A stretch of 64,000 nt of DNA, taken from the NCBI RefSeq assembly GCF_003664185.1, contig NZ_RCCS01000004.1, forward strand, positions 558,001 through 622,000, read 5' to 3'. The stretch is from Tenacibaculum discolor. GTDB lineage: Bacteria; Bacteroidota; Bacteroidia; Flavobacteriales; Flavobacteriaceae. Of this stretch, positions 15,721 through 24,837 are shown in pieces; position 1 is the stretch's first letter, and every line of letters starts with the position of its first letter. A program made the position numbers and the translations under genes. The notes below the pieces were generated by a model, which ran no database searches, had not been told where the DNA came from, and saw nothing but the letters and a program-made list of their open reading frames with translations.

Positions 15721-17478
15721 TTATACTTCTTGGTAATTTTCCAACAAAAGTAAACCGTTTTCTATTAACGTAGTGTAACTCTTGTTACTTTTCATGTTTT
15801 CAAGATATTCACGTAACGTTTGTTTTATTGAAAAATTGTTTAGTGTTGCCAATTCTAACAATTCTAACGGCAACAACCAATCATTTTTAAACTTCGAATT
15901 TACTTCTGTAAAAATTTCCTCAATGTCTTCCTCAGAAACCATACCACCCTCTCTTAACTCTCTTACTCTGTCATACAAACTATATAACTTTCTATCTGAA
16001 TCAGAATACTGAATTTTGTGCGTTTTAGTTTCCGATACTTTTCCTACATCTCCAAATGAAGCTACATCAGCAGATCCAGCAAAAGCCGACACTACCTCAA
16101 CACCAACTGCCATATCATACACTCCCCAATCTGGGTAAAACAACAATGTGTCACCATGAGTTACAGTACAGTTTTTAAAAGAAATCAATAAAATTCTACC
16201 TCTTAAATCTCTTGTTCCTGTAATAACTTCTCCAACTACTTTTACCCCTCCTTCAAATTCCAATGTAACTTGTTCTCCTTCGTAAATTCCATAAGCTTTC
16301 AAATCACGTGGACTCATGTTTTCTATCGGGATATTAATTCCTTTTAACTTTCCTATTGGACTACCAAAACCTTCAGCATGATAATTTATACCGTGACCTA
16401 TTAACTCTTCATCTCTATTTGCTAAGGCAGTAGGTCCTGTAGTTTGTACATATATAGCTTTATTATTCTCATCCGTTATTACATTTGTAAAAACACCCGA
16501 TACCTGAATACCAGTACTCAACTCAATAGTTCCTAAATTTTTAGAATCTATTAGTTTTTCTATTCCTTTTAATCCTCCAGTTCGTATCGCCATTTTATTA
16601 GCAAACTGTTCCAACACCAAACTTAAATGAGCAAAATCTGGCGTAACAAATAATTGAGGTTGAGGTTTTGTAATATCAAAGCTTACATTTGCAGCATCTA
16701 ATGTATATGGAACTTTTTCTACTTCATCTTTCATACACCATTTACTCTCTCCTATAGAAGATAACAATCCAGCTCCATAAATTTTCGGATCATCAAGAGT
16801 TCCTATCAATCCATACTCAACCGTCCACCAATGTAGATTTCTTATTTGAGCCATTTCTGAAAGCTCTCCCATATTATCTTGCAACCACTCCACTTTTTCT
16901 TGCGCTTCATCAATTTCTTTTTGAGTAGAATTTGGATCTTCTTTTAGAATAGATAATAAACGAATGGCTTCATACATTTCGTAATCTTTAGCTGAAGAAA
17001 TCGCTTTTGCTCCAATTTCTCCAAAACGACGTAAATACTCAGCATATTCTGGGTTTGCGATAATTGGTGCATGCCCTGCAGCTTCATGAATAATATCAGG
17101 AGCAGGCGTATATTCAATATGATCTATAGTACGCATGTCAGACGCAATCACTAACACGTTGTATGCTTGGAACTCCATAAAAGCATTTGGTGGTATAAAA
17201 CCATCAACAGATACTGCTGCCCAACCTATTTCTTTTAAAATACGGTTCATTCCTTGCATATGAGGAATTTTCTCTACTGAAATACCTGTTTTTTTCAATC
17301 CATCTAAGTACGAAGCATGCGCTACTTTCCCTAAATAATCTACGTTCATACGCATTACATAACGCCATACTGCTTGGTTCTGAGCAGTATATTCATCGTA
17401 CGGTTGTTTTACCACAAATTTATGTAAGTGCTTGGGTAACTTCTTAGTAACTTCGTTTAATTCAAAGTGAGGCTCCAT
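15721..17478 (-). CDS. Aromatic amino acid hydroxylase (phenylalanine 4-monooxygenase-like) with C-terminal extension
   Basis: A 585-aa protein whose first roughly 330 residues match pterin-dependent aromatic amino acid hydroxylases. The iron ligands are H131 and H136 in PDIIHEAAGHAP and E221 in WWTVEYG. It probably turns phenylalanine into tyrosine with a pterin cofactor. Usual bacterial enzymes have 260-300 residues; here about 250 extra residues follow. They include a beta-rich part (TGIQVSGVFTNVITDENNKAIYVQTTG) and a helical tail. The extension has no function I can name. Phenylalanine is the likely substrate, but tryptophan or tyrosine cannot be excluded. Confidence 0.88.
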   Translation of the reverse strand: MEPHFELNEVTKKLPKHLHKFVVKQPYDEYTAQNQAVWRYVMRMNVDYLGKVAHASYLDGLKKTGISVEKIPHMQGMNRILKEIGWAAVSVDGFIPPNAFMEFQAYNVLVIASDMRTIDHIEYTPAPDIIHEAAGHAPIIANPEYAEYLRRFGEIGAKAISSAKDYEMYEAIRLLSILKEDPNSTQKEIDEAQEKVEWLQDNMGELSEMAQIRNLHWWTVEYGLIGTLDDPKIYGAGLLSSIGESKWCMKDEVEKVPYTLDAANVSFDITKPQPQLFVTPDFAHLSLVLEQFANKMAIRTGGLKGIEKLIDSKNLGTIELSTGIQVSGVFTNVITDENNKAIYVQTTGPTALANRDEELIGHGINYHAEGFGSPIGKLKGINIPIENMSPRDLKAYGIYEGEQVTLEFEGGVKVVGEVITGTRDLRGRILLISFKNCTVTHGDTLLFYPDWGVYDMAVGVEVVSAFAGSADVASFGDVGKVSETKTHKIQYSDSDRKLYSLYDRVRELREGGMVSEEDIEEIFTEVNSKFKNDWLLPLELLELATLNNFSIKQTLREYLENMKSNKSYTTLIENGLLLLENYQEV

Positions 17479-17593
17479 AATGTTGTTTGTTTTGCTGTGT
17501 AAATTTAAGTTTTTTATAGTTCACAAAAAATTGATATCCGTTAAATTATATATTTTGTACTTTTACTTTCGGGACTAATAAAACAACTTATTG

Positions 17594-18361
17594 ATGAAAA
17601 TTAAAGGAGGCTTAAAAACTCGTTTACTTATAGGTATAGCTATAGTTGCTTTTGCTTATTTACGTAAATGCAGTCAACAAGAGGTAAACCCTTACACAGG
17701 AAAAACACAAGCAGTTAGCTTATCTCCAGAACAAGAAATCGCTATCGGACTACAACAAGCTCCTGTAATGACTCAACAGCATGGAGGTTTATACCCTAAC
17801 AAAAATGCTCAAGCACTTGTAGACAAAGTTGGTGCAAAACTTATAAACAACACTGTAGCTAAAAAATCTGGCTATCAGTTCGATTTTCATTTATTAAGAG
17901 ACGAAAAAACTATTAATGCTTTTGCTTTACCAGGCGGACAGGTTTTTATTACTCATGCCCTGTTTTCTCAATTAAAAAACGAAGATCAATTAGCAGGAGT
18001 TTTAGGGCATGAAATTGGTCATGTTTTAGGAAAACATTCTAATGAACGAATTACTGATGCAAATTTTTGGAAACTTTTAACCATGGGAGCTTCTGTTGGT
18101 GCTGATTTAGGACAATTAGCTAATAGTATTGGACAACAAACTTTATTAAAGAACGGTCGTGGAGATGAACTAGAAAGTGATGAATTAGGCGTAAAATTAA
18201 TGATTGATGCGGGTTATAATCCTGAAAACTTAATTGGCGTAATGGAAATTTTAAAAGCTGCAGCAGGACCAAATAGAATTCCCGAATTTCAAAGTACACA
18301 TCCTGATCCTGAAAACAGAATTGAGAAAATTAAAGAGGCTATTCGTAAATATGGAAAGTAA
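17594..18361 (+). CDS. M48 family metallopeptidase
   Basis: A 255-aa zinc protease. The HEIGHVLGKHSNER motif supplies HExxH and, with the glutamate of DELESDELGVKLM, forms the M48 zinc site. One N-terminal hydrophobic segment (RLLIGIAIVAFAYL) followed by KCSQQ suggests a membrane anchor, or a lipoprotein with a weak lipobox. Related proteins (BepA/LoiP type) guard outer-membrane assembly. I start at ATG 17594; a TTG one codon upstream is in frame but unlikely. Confidence 0.9.
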   Translation: MKIKGGLKTRLLIGIAIVAFAYLRKCSQQEVNPYTGKTQAVSLSPEQEIAIGLQQAPVMTQQHGGLYPNKNAQALVDKVGAKLINNTVAKKSGYQFDFHLLRDEKTINAFALPGGQVFITHALFSQLKNEDQLAGVLGHEIGHVLGKHSNERITDANFWKLLTMGASVGADLGQLANSIGQQTLLKNGRGDELESDELGVKLMIDAGYNPENLIGVMEILKAAAGPNRIPEFQSTHPDPENRIEKIKEAIRKYGK

Positions 18362-18434
18362 TATTATCCTTTTGCTTTTTGTAACATCTAACTAATTAAA
18401 TATACAAATAGATGTATCCTAAAATTAATTTGCT

Positions 18435-18693
18435 ATGAGTTTTGGTTTTGGTCCAGCATCAGAAATGAACAAAACTGTTCAACACCTTAAAAGAAACAAA
18501 CCTAATACATTAAAAAAATTAGGTCAACTTACCAATGAAAATAATTACACTATAACGGATAAAAAAGCCTCTCAAAAACAACTTAAATGAAATAAGAAAA
18601 AAAGTAAAGAAAGAAAACCAGAAAGCTTTACTTAAAAAAATATTGTTTTTCACTCTTTTTCTTATTCTTTTAATTTACTTTATATACTTTTAA
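18435..18693 (+). pseudogene. Small flavobacterial membrane protein, copy 1, split by a frameshift
   Basis: The frame opens at ATG 18435 (MSFGFGPASEMNKTV) and stops at 18590 after 51 codons. Moving +1 at the A-run 18585-18587 restores NEIRKKVKKENQKALLKK followed by a hydrophobic helix and a stop at 18691-18693. The restored product aligns without gaps to copy 2 (L-x-x-I-R-x4-K-E-N). So one extra base breaks an otherwise intact gene of about 85 codons with a C-terminal membrane segment. Function unknown. It may be a decayed gene, a sequencing error or recoding. Confidence 0.65.
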
Positions 18694-18703
18694 AAAATTT
18701 GCT

Positions 18704-18972
18704 ATGAGTTTTGGTGGAGCGGTATCTGCAATGATAACCAGTTTAAAAAACAATAAAAGAAAAAGAGTTAGTGCTTTTGATAAACTAGAACGGTTTCAAA
18801 AAGAAAACAGTGATAAATTATATTTTGATAGGTGTGCTAACAAAAAGGAACTTGATAAAATACGCCTACAAACCTTAAAGAAAATAAAACTCAATACATT
18901 AAAAATAACATTGGCATCCTCATAATCTTCTTTATACTAATATACATTGCTTTTGTTTTTGTGAATTCCTAA
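18704..18972 (+). pseudogene. Small flavobacterial membrane protein, copy 2, split by a frameshift
   Basis: The frame begins at ATG 18704 (MSFGGAVSAMITSLKNNKRK) and ends at 18925 with 73 codons. The expected C-terminus with a membrane helix (IGILIIFFILIYIAFVFV) lies in the -1 frame and stops at 18970-18972. The switch maps to about 18866-18874, where one A seems missing from a CAAAA run. Copy 1 and copy 2 share 19 identical bases around the start (atttgctatgagttttggt), so they are tandem duplicates. The short 73-aa frame might still be translated. Function unknown. Confidence 0.65.
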
Positions 18973-18994
18973 AATATTCCCCAAAAATCTTTCT

Positions 18995-19002
18995 TACTTT
19001 TG
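18995..19002 (+). promoter_or_regulatory. -7 element of gpmI
   Basis: TACTTTTG followed by CA fits the flavobacterial TAnnTTTG element and lies 18 nt before the ATG at 19021. A TTG upstream start in the same frame at 19000 falls inside this element and is therefore rejected. Confidence 0.5.
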
Positions 19003-19020
19003 CAGTGCAACACACAACAA

Positions 19021-20538
19021 ATGAACAAGAAAGTAATTTTAATGATTTTGGATGGATGGGGAATTACCCAAGATCCAAAAGTATCGGCCATATACAACGC
19101 TAAAACCCCATTTATAAATTCGTTATACGATAAATTCCCACATGCACAGTTAAGAACTGATGGCGAACATGTTGGTTTACCTGTAGGACAAATGGGAAAT
19201 TCAGAAGTTGGGCATATGAACTTAGGTGCTGGTAGAATTGTATATCAAAACTTAGCTAAAATCAACAAGGCTGTAAAAGAGGGGACTTTGGCGCAAGAAA
19301 AGGAACTTCTAAATGCTTTTGAATATGCAAAGGCAAACAATAAAAATGTTCATTTTTTAGGGTTGGTTTCTAATGGAGGAATTCACTCTCATATTGACCA
19401 CCTAAAAGGATTGCTATCTGCAGCTAACAATGTTGGTTTAGATAACGTATACCTACATGCTTTTACTGACGGACGTGATTGTGATCCAAAATCAGGGAAA
19501 TACTTCATCAACGACATTCAAGAACATATGCATAAAACCACAGGTGAATTGGCTACAATTACCGGTCGTTACTATGCTATGGATCGTGATAATCGTTGGG
19601 AACGTGTACAACTTGCTTACAATGCCTTAGTTAAAGGAGAAGGCTCTTTTTCTTCGGATGCTTCAACTAGTATTCAACAAAGTTATAATACAGACGTTAC
19701 CGATGAGTTCATTAAACCAATTGTGATGGTTAATGAAGATGAACAACCAAAAACCACAATTAAAGAAGACGACGTTGTTATTTTCTTCAATTTTAGAACC
19801 GATAGAGGGCGTCAGTTAACAGAAGCTTTGAGTCAAAAAGATTTTCCTGAGTTCAACATGAAGAAATTACCATTGTATTTTGTTACTATGACAAACTATG
19901 ATGACACGTTTAACAAAATTCATGTTATTTACGACGGAAAGAACATTGAAAACACCTTGGGTGAAGTATTAGAATCGGCAGGGAAAAGTCAAATAAGAAT
20001 TGCTGAAACAGAAAAGTATCCACACGTAACTTTCTTTTTCTCAGGCGGAAGAGAAGAAGAGTTTAAAAGAGAAAAACGTTTACTATGTCCATCTCCAAAA
20101 GTAGCTACTTATGATTTAAAACCTGAGATGAGCGCTTATGAGATTCGAGATGCTATTGTTCCTGAACTACAAAGCGGTGATGTAGATTTTGTGTGTTTAA
20201 ATTTTGCAAATGGTGATATGGTAGGACATACTGGTGTATTTGAAGCTGCTGTTAAAGCCTGTGAAGCGGTTGATGATTGTGTAAAAGATGTAATTACCAC
20301 AGCACTAGATAACGACTACACTACTATTTTAATTGCAGATCACGGAAACTGTGAAACAATGATTAACCCAGACGGAACACCACATACAGCCCATACTACA
20401 AACCCAGTGCCTATGATTTTAATTGATAAAGAATTAAATTCAATAAAAAGTGGTATTTTGGGCGATGTTGCTCCAACTATTTTAAAACTAATGGGCGTTG
20501 AACAACCTGAAGAAATGACACAACATTCGCTTATTTAA
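19021..20538 (+). CDS. gpmI: 2,3-bisphosphoglycerate-independent phosphoglycerate mutase
   Basis: A 505-aa alkaline-phosphatase-superfamily enzyme that interconverts 3- and 2-phosphoglycerate in glycolysis. MILDGWG at the N-terminus and GNSEVGHMNLGAGRIVYQ with the catalytic Ser are diagnostic. DGRDCDPKSG, ITGRYYAMDRDNRWER, NFANGDMVGHTG and IADHGNCETM provide further manganese and substrate ligands. The length is as expected. I use the ATG at 19021. It is followed by the thioredoxin-like lipoprotein gene after 11 nt. Confidence 0.97.
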   Translation: MNKKVILMILDGWGITQDPKVSAIYNAKTPFINSLYDKFPHAQLRTDGEHVGLPVGQMGNSEVGHMNLGAGRIVYQNLAKINKAVKEGTLAQEKELLNAFEYAKANNKNVHFLGLVSNGGIHSHIDHLKGLLSAANNVGLDNVYLHAFTDGRDCDPKSGKYFINDIQEHMHKTTGELATITGRYYAMDRDNRWERVQLAYNALVKGEGSFSSDASTSIQQSYNTDVTDEFIKPIVMVNEDEQPKTTIKEDDVVIFFNFRTDRGRQLTEALSQKDFPEFNMKKLPLYFVTMTNYDDTFNKIHVIYDGKNIENTLGEVLESAGKSQIRIAETEKYPHVTFFFSGGREEEFKREKRLLCPSPKVATYDLKPEMSAYEIRDAIVPELQSGDVDFVCLNFANGDMVGHTGVFEAAVKACEAVDDCVKDVITTALDNDYTTILIADHGNCETMINPDGTPHTAHTTNPVPMILIDKELNSIKSGILGDVAPTILKLMGVEQPEEMTQHSLI

Positions 20539-20549
20539 AAATAAACCTT

Positions 20550-21080
20550 ATGAAAAAAATCGTATACTTTTTTGTAACCCTACTTATTGTTTCTTGTGCG
20601 TCAACACCCAAGAACTTGGCAACAAAAAACGAAAATGGAAATTTAGTTGGTATTGCCACCAAAAAAGACTTTCAACAAGAACCATATGGAAGTGATTGGT
20701 TCAACGATTTTTATTCATATTACGAAACAGACAAGGGTACCGTAGAAAAGCTAAAACCATACTTAAAAGATATAAAAATAAAAGGTTTTATGGGAACTTG
20801 GTGTGGAGACAGTAAAAGAGAAATCCCTAATTTTTATAAAATTTTAGACGAAGCAGAGTTCGACTATAAGAACCTTGAATTGGTTACTGTAAACCGTCAA
20901 AAAAAAGCCAACGGACTAGAAGAAGGCTTTAATGTAATTAGAGTTCCAACCTTTATATTTTATAAAGATGGAAAAGAAATTGGTCGTTTTGTAGAACATG
21001 CTATTGAAGATAGCTCAGTTGAAGAAGATTTCTTAAAAATACTATCTGGTCAAGAATACAAACATCCATATCAAAAATAA
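20550..21080 (+). CDS. Thioredoxin-like lipoprotein (WCGD type)
   Basis: A 176-aa lipoprotein with lipobox LIVSC and mature start CASTPKN, with no acidic surface-export signal, so it probably faces the periplasm. The thioredoxin-like fold is seen in GFMGTWCGDSKREIPNFYKILDE and, later, VIRVPTFIFYKDGKEIGR with the cis-Pro. Only one Cys is present in the active-site position (WCGDS), so it is not a typical disulfide oxidoreductase. Role unknown; a redox or peroxide function is possible. Confidence 0.82.
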   Translation: MKKIVYFFVTLLIVSCASTPKNLATKNENGNLVGIATKKDFQQEPYGSDWFNDFYSYYETDKGTVEKLKPYLKDIKIKGFMGTWCGDSKREIPNFYKILDEAEFDYKNLELVTVNRQKKANGLEEGFNVIRVPTFIFYKDGKEIGRFVEHAIEDSSVEEDFLKILSGQEYKHPYQK

Positions 21081-21083
21081 CTG

Positions 21084-21091
21084 TAAATTTG
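21084..21091 (+). promoter_or_regulatory. -7 element of map
   Basis: TAAATTTG followed by CG fits TAnnTTTG and ends 18 nt before the map ATG at 21110. No clear -33 TTTG is seen, so strength is uncertain. Confidence 0.4.
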
Positions 21092-21109
21092 CGCCTCAAT
21101 ATTTTTACC

Positions 21110-21928
21110 ATGATTAAACCAAAAACTAGAGAAGAAATTGAATTAATGCGCGAAAGTGCTTTAGTAGTATCAAAAACTTTAGGTATGCTTGCTAAAGAAG
21201 TAAAACCTGGAGTTACTACATTGTATCTTGATAAACTTGCCGAAGACTTTATTCGTGAGCAAGGTGCCATTCCTGGTTTTTTAGGCTTGTATGATTTCCC
21301 AAACACTCTTTGCATGAGTCCAAACTCACAAGTAGTTCACGGAATCCCAAATAACACACCTTTACAAGAAGGTGATATCATTTCTATTGATTGTGGCGCT
21401 ATAAAAAATGATTTCTATGGAGATCATGCCTATACGTTTGCTGTGGGTGAAATTGCTCCTGAAACTCAAAAACTACTTGACGTTACTAAAGAGAGTTTAT
21501 ATGTAGGTATTCGTGAATTTAAAGTAGGAAATCGTGTTGGAGATGTAGGTTTTGCTATTCAAAACTTCACAGAAAAGCATGGCTATGGTGTTGTTCGTGA
21601 ATTAGTAGGTCACGGATTAGGACGCAAAATGCATGAAGATCCTGAAATGCCTAATTACGGACGCAGAGGTCGTGGTAAAAAATTCATAGAAGGTATGGTA
21701 GTAGCCATTGAACCTATGACCAATATGGGAACTCATAAAATCCGTCAACATAGTGATGGATGGACAATTACTACTTTAGACGGAAAACCATCTGCACACT
21801 TCGAACACGATATAGCTATTATTGACGGTAAACCTGAGTTATTATCTACCTTTAAGTATATATACGATGCATTAGGTATTGAAAGCAACGAGGAAGATGA
21901 ATTCAGACAACAACCATTAGTCATATAA
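21110..21928 (+). CDS. map: Type I methionyl aminopeptidase
   Basis: A 272-aa enzyme that removes the initiator Met from new proteins. The metal ligands lie in SIDCGAIKNDFYGDHAYTF, VGHGLGRKMHEDP, AIEPM and the final FEHDIAI. I start at MIKPKTREEIELM (21110), where relatives begin; the longer frame from 21089 overlaps the promoter element. It is probably transcribed together with the following methyltransferase gene (3-nt gap). Confidence 0.96.
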   Translation: MIKPKTREEIELMRESALVVSKTLGMLAKEVKPGVTTLYLDKLAEDFIREQGAIPGFLGLYDFPNTLCMSPNSQVVHGIPNNTPLQEGDIISIDCGAIKNDFYGDHAYTFAVGEIAPETQKLLDVTKESLYVGIREFKVGNRVGDVGFAIQNFTEKHGYGVVRELVGHGLGRKMHEDPEMPNYGRRGRGKKFIEGMVVAIEPMTNMGTHKIRQHSDGWTITTLDGKPSAHFEHDIAIIDGKPELLSTFKYIYDALGIESNEEDEFRQQPLVI

Positions 21929-21931
21929 TTT

Positions 21932-22702
21932 GTGTCTTTATTTAAAGTAATACTAAATACAATTCCAAGACCAATATTAATTAAAGCTAGTTATTGGGCT
22001 CGCCCAGTTATTGCTTGGTGGCTAAAAGGTGATAATTTCACAGATCCTATTGATGGAAAATCATTTAAGAAATTTTTACCTTACGGGTACGGAAAACAAC
22101 GTGAAAACGCACTATCTCCTTCTACCCTATCTCTAGAAAGACATCGTTTAATGTGGCTTTTCTTACAACAAGAGAGTAACTTTTTCTCCTCAGATAAAAA
22201 GTTAAAAGTATTACATATTGCTCCTGAGCAATGCTTTTTGGATGTTTTTAGAAAACAAACGAACTTAGAATATACTACTTCTGATTTAGAATCGCCTATA
22301 GCAGATGTAAAAGCAGATATTTGTGACCTTCCTTTTAAAGAAAATTCTTTTGATGTAGTATTTTGTAATCATGTATTAGAACACATTTCTGACGATACGA
22401 AAGCAATGCAAGAATTGTATCGTGTAATGAAAGTTGGTGGGTTTGGTATTTTTCAAATTCCTCAAGATTTATCTAGAGAAATTACTTTTGAAGACGATTC
22501 GATTACTGATCCAAAAGAGCGTGCAAAAATATTCGGCCAGTATGACCATGTTCGCGTATACGGTCGTGATTATTTTGACAAACTACGTTCTATAGGTTTT
22601 AAAGTTGATGAAATAGACTACACAAAAAAAATCGCTCCAGAAAAACTAGAACGATTTGCTTTAATGAAAGGCGAAATTTTACCTGTATGTTATAAAAACT
22701 AG
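21932..22702 (+). CDS. Class I SAM-dependent methyltransferase
   Basis: A 256-aa methyltransferase with a GTG start 3 nt after map. The SAM-binding part reads KVLHIAPEQCFLDVF, and FDVVFCNHVLEHISDDTKAMQELYRVMKVGG is the typical motif set with the LEH loop. The substrate is not recognisable. It meets the apbE gene end-to-end with a 4-nt overlap of the 3' ends and no terminator between. Confidence 0.85.
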   Translation: MSLFKVILNTIPRPILIKASYWARPVIAWWLKGDNFTDPIDGKSFKKFLPYGYGKQRENALSPSTLSLERHRLMWLFLQQESNFFSSDKKLKVLHIAPEQCFLDVFRKQTNLEYTTSDLESPIADVKADICDLPFKENSFDVVFCNHVLEHISDDTKAMQELYRVMKVGGFGIFQIPQDLSREITFEDDSITDPKERAKIFGQYDHVRVYGRDYFDKLRSIGFKVDEIDYTKKIAPEKLERFALMKGEILPVCYKN

Positions 22703-23670
22703 TTAATATACTCTGCTAACTCATTTGCTTCATTGTGATATAATAACACCACTTTCAACTCTGGATGTTTCTCTAAAAACGCTTTAGTTTTCTCTAAGCC
22801 CATTGCTAAAAAAGCAGTTGCATACGCATCTACATCAGCACAATCTCCTTTTAATCTAACCGACACACTTAGCAAGTTACTTTCCTCTGCCAATCCTGTC
22901 TTTGCATTTACCGTATGCACTATCTTTTTCCCTTCAGCATTTACCTTGTACTTTCTATAATTTCCTGAAGTTGCCATTGACTCATTATCCAATTCAATTA
23001 CTTTTTGAATAGAGCGTGTTCCGTCAACATTTGGTTTCTCAATAGCTACCTTCCATAATTTTCCATCTTTTGTCCCTCTAGCTCTAATCTCACCTCCTAT
23101 TTCTACTAAATAATCATGAATATTTTTTGATTCTAAAAATCTTCCTACCACATCTACACCATATCCTTTAGCAAAAGCATTTACATTAAACTCTATATCT
23201 GAGCTTTCTCTATGAACTTTTCTATCCTTTAAAGAAACTTTATCAAACCCCACATGTTCCATTAAGACTGAAATTTCCTCGGTAGTTAGATTCTTTTTTT
23301 CCTTACCTGACCCAAATCCATAAGCATCAATCAACCTTCCAATTGTCGGATCAAAATACCCATCAGTTTCTTTATAAATTCTTTTTGCTTTATCAAACAC
23401 TTCAACAAACATATCGTCAACCACTACCGTAGTATCTCCTTGATTTATTTTTGAAATATCTGAAGTAGGCATGTATGTTGACAATGATTTATTTACCAAA
23501 ACAAACAAACTATCAATAGATTTTTGATAATTAACAGTATTCAAATAAGTTATATGATAGGTAGTTCCAAAAACCGCTCCCTGTAGCTTAGTTATATTTT
23601 CTTTTTTTTCTTCTTTACAAGCTATTACTAACAATAATGAAACTACTAAAAGCGTTATCCTTTTAATCAT
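22699..23670 (-). CDS. apbE: FAD:protein FMN transferase ApbE, lipoprotein
   Basis: A 323-aa periplasmic flavin transferase that attaches FMN covalently to Thr residues of target proteins such as NqrB/NqrC or RnfG/RnfD. GAVFGTTYHITY at the N-terminal part, DAYGFGSGK, VEIGGEIRARG, the MATSGNYRKY segment and GDCADVDAYATAFLAMG are the family blocks. The signal peptide ends in LVIAC (lipobox). I start at MIKRITLL (23670); 14 codons further upstream are in frame but not signal-like. Confidence 0.93.
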   Translation of the reverse strand: MIKRITLLVVSLLLVIACKEEKKENITKLQGAVFGTTYHITYLNTVNYQKSIDSLFVLVNKSLSTYMPTSDISKINQGDTTVVVDDMFVEVFDKAKRIYKETDGYFDPTIGRLIDAYGFGSGKEKKNLTTEEISVLMEHVGFDKVSLKDRKVHRESSDIEFNVNAFAKGYGVDVVGRFLESKNIHDYLVEIGGEIRARGTKDGKLWKVAIEKPNVDGTRSIQKVIELDNESMATSGNYRKYKVNAEGKKIVHTVNAKTGLAEESNLLSVSVRLKGDCADVDAYATAFLAMGLEKTKAFLEKHPELKVVLLYHNEANELAEYIN

Positions 23671-23751
23671 CTTTAAAAATTTAGTCACAAAAATAATGCT
23701 TTCACACTTCATAAAAGATTGTTAATTCTCTTTTTTGTGTCTTCATTTTTA

Positions 23752-23759
23752 TAAATTTG
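23752..23759 (+). promoter_or_regulatory. -7 element of the OmpA-like gene
   Basis: TAAATTTG, 40 nt before the ATG at 23800. A TTTG occurs only 14 nt upstream, shorter than usual spacing, so only the -7 part is convincing. Confidence 0.4.
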
Positions 23760-23799
23760 CTTAACTATTAATAAATACATCTAAAAAAATCAGAATAAA

Positions 23800-24648
23800 A
23801 TGAGAAAAGTATTTTTATTCCTTACTGCTTCAATTTTACTAGCATCTTGTGCTTCTACAAAAGAGTTAGAAGCTATTAAAGCTAAACACGAACAGACAAA
23901 AGAAGAGTTACTAGCTGTAAAAGCCAACCTAACAAAATGTCTAGTTGAAAAAGAGAACTGTGAAGACAAAGCATTTTCTTTAGAGTCTAGAGTAACAGAA
24001 TTAAAGAAAGATAAAGAAAATACGTTACAACAAGTTGAAAACTTAACTGTGTTAACTAAAGGTGCTAACGACAATATTAAAGAAACATTAGCTCAATTAA
24101 GCAAAAAGGACAAATACATCAATAAAATTAGAGAAGCTGCTTCTAAAAAAGACTCTTTAAACTTAGTGGTTGCTTTTCATTTAAAAAGAGAACTACAAGA
24201 CGGTATTGATGATGAAGACATTGAAGTTAATGTTGAAAAAACAGTTGTATTTATTTCAATATCAGACAAATTATTATTTAAAAGCGGAAGCTACACTATT
24301 AACGACAAAGCTTCTAAAGTGTTAGAAAAAGTTGCAACTGTAGTTAACGGACAACCTCAAATGGATGTAATGGTAGAAGGACACACAGACAACACTCCTG
24401 TTGCTGCTGGATCATCATTAAAAGATAACTGGGGATTAAGTGTATTACGTTCTACTGCTATTGTTCGTGAATTACAAGGAAAGTACAATGTAGCACCAAG
24501 TAGATTAATTGCTGCTGGTAGAAGTAGCTATGTTCCTTTAGTAGAAAACAACAGTCCTGCTAACAAAGCTAAAAACAGACGTACGAAAATTATTATTTTA
24601 CCAAGATTAAATCAATTTTTTGATTTATTAGATCAAAAGGTGGAATAA
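23800..24648 (+). CDS. OmpA family lipoprotein with coiled coil
   Basis: A 282-aa lipoprotein (lipobox LLASC, CASTKE). Residues 20-115 are charged and helical with heptads (KELEAIKAKHEQTKEELLAVK), likely a coiled coil. The C-terminal OmpA peptidoglycan-binding domain has FKSGSYTIND, MVEGHTDNTPV and NRRTKIIILPRL. It would tie the outer membrane to peptidoglycan. It ends before a strong terminator and stands as a single gene. Confidence 0.93.
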   Translation: MRKVFLFLTASILLASCASTKELEAIKAKHEQTKEELLAVKANLTKCLVEKENCEDKAFSLESRVTELKKDKENTLQQVENLTVLTKGANDNIKETLAQLSKKDKYINKIREAASKKDSLNLVVAFHLKRELQDGIDDEDIEVNVEKTVVFISISDKLLFKSGSYTINDKASKVLEKVATVVNGQPQMDVMVEGHTDNTPVAAGSSLKDNWGLSVLRSTAIVRELQGKYNVAPSRLIAAGRSSYVPLVENNSPANKAKNRRTKIIILPRLNQFFDLLDQKVE

Positions 24649-24667
24649 TTTTTTTAACATATAATTT

Positions 24668-24696
24668 AAAAAGCGTGCAAAAAGCACGCTTTTTTT
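24668..24696 (+). terminator. Terminator after the OmpA-like gene
   Basis: Arms aaaaagcgtgc / gcacgcttttt with a 5-nt loop and a run of seven T. It lies 20 nt after the stop codon. Confidence 0.85.
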
Positions 24697-24748
24697 ATAC
24701 GCTTTACTTAGCTAAAACAAACAACATAAAAATTAAACTAACACGCTA

Positions 24749-24779
24749 TTTGTCAATCAAATAATTAATCGTACATTTG
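24749..24779 (+). promoter_or_regulatory. Promoter of the rplM-rpsI operon
   Basis: TTTG (24749-24752) and TACATTTG (24772-24779) are 19 nt apart, a full match to the Bacteroidota consensus. Transcription would start near 24783-24786, leaving a leader of about 55 nt before rplM that contains cctttttaaagg, a small inverted repeat. Confidence 0.75.
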
Positions 24780-24837
24780 CAGACCTTTTTAAAGGATTAA
24801 AATAAATTATTAATAAACAAAAACTAATCGTGTAATT

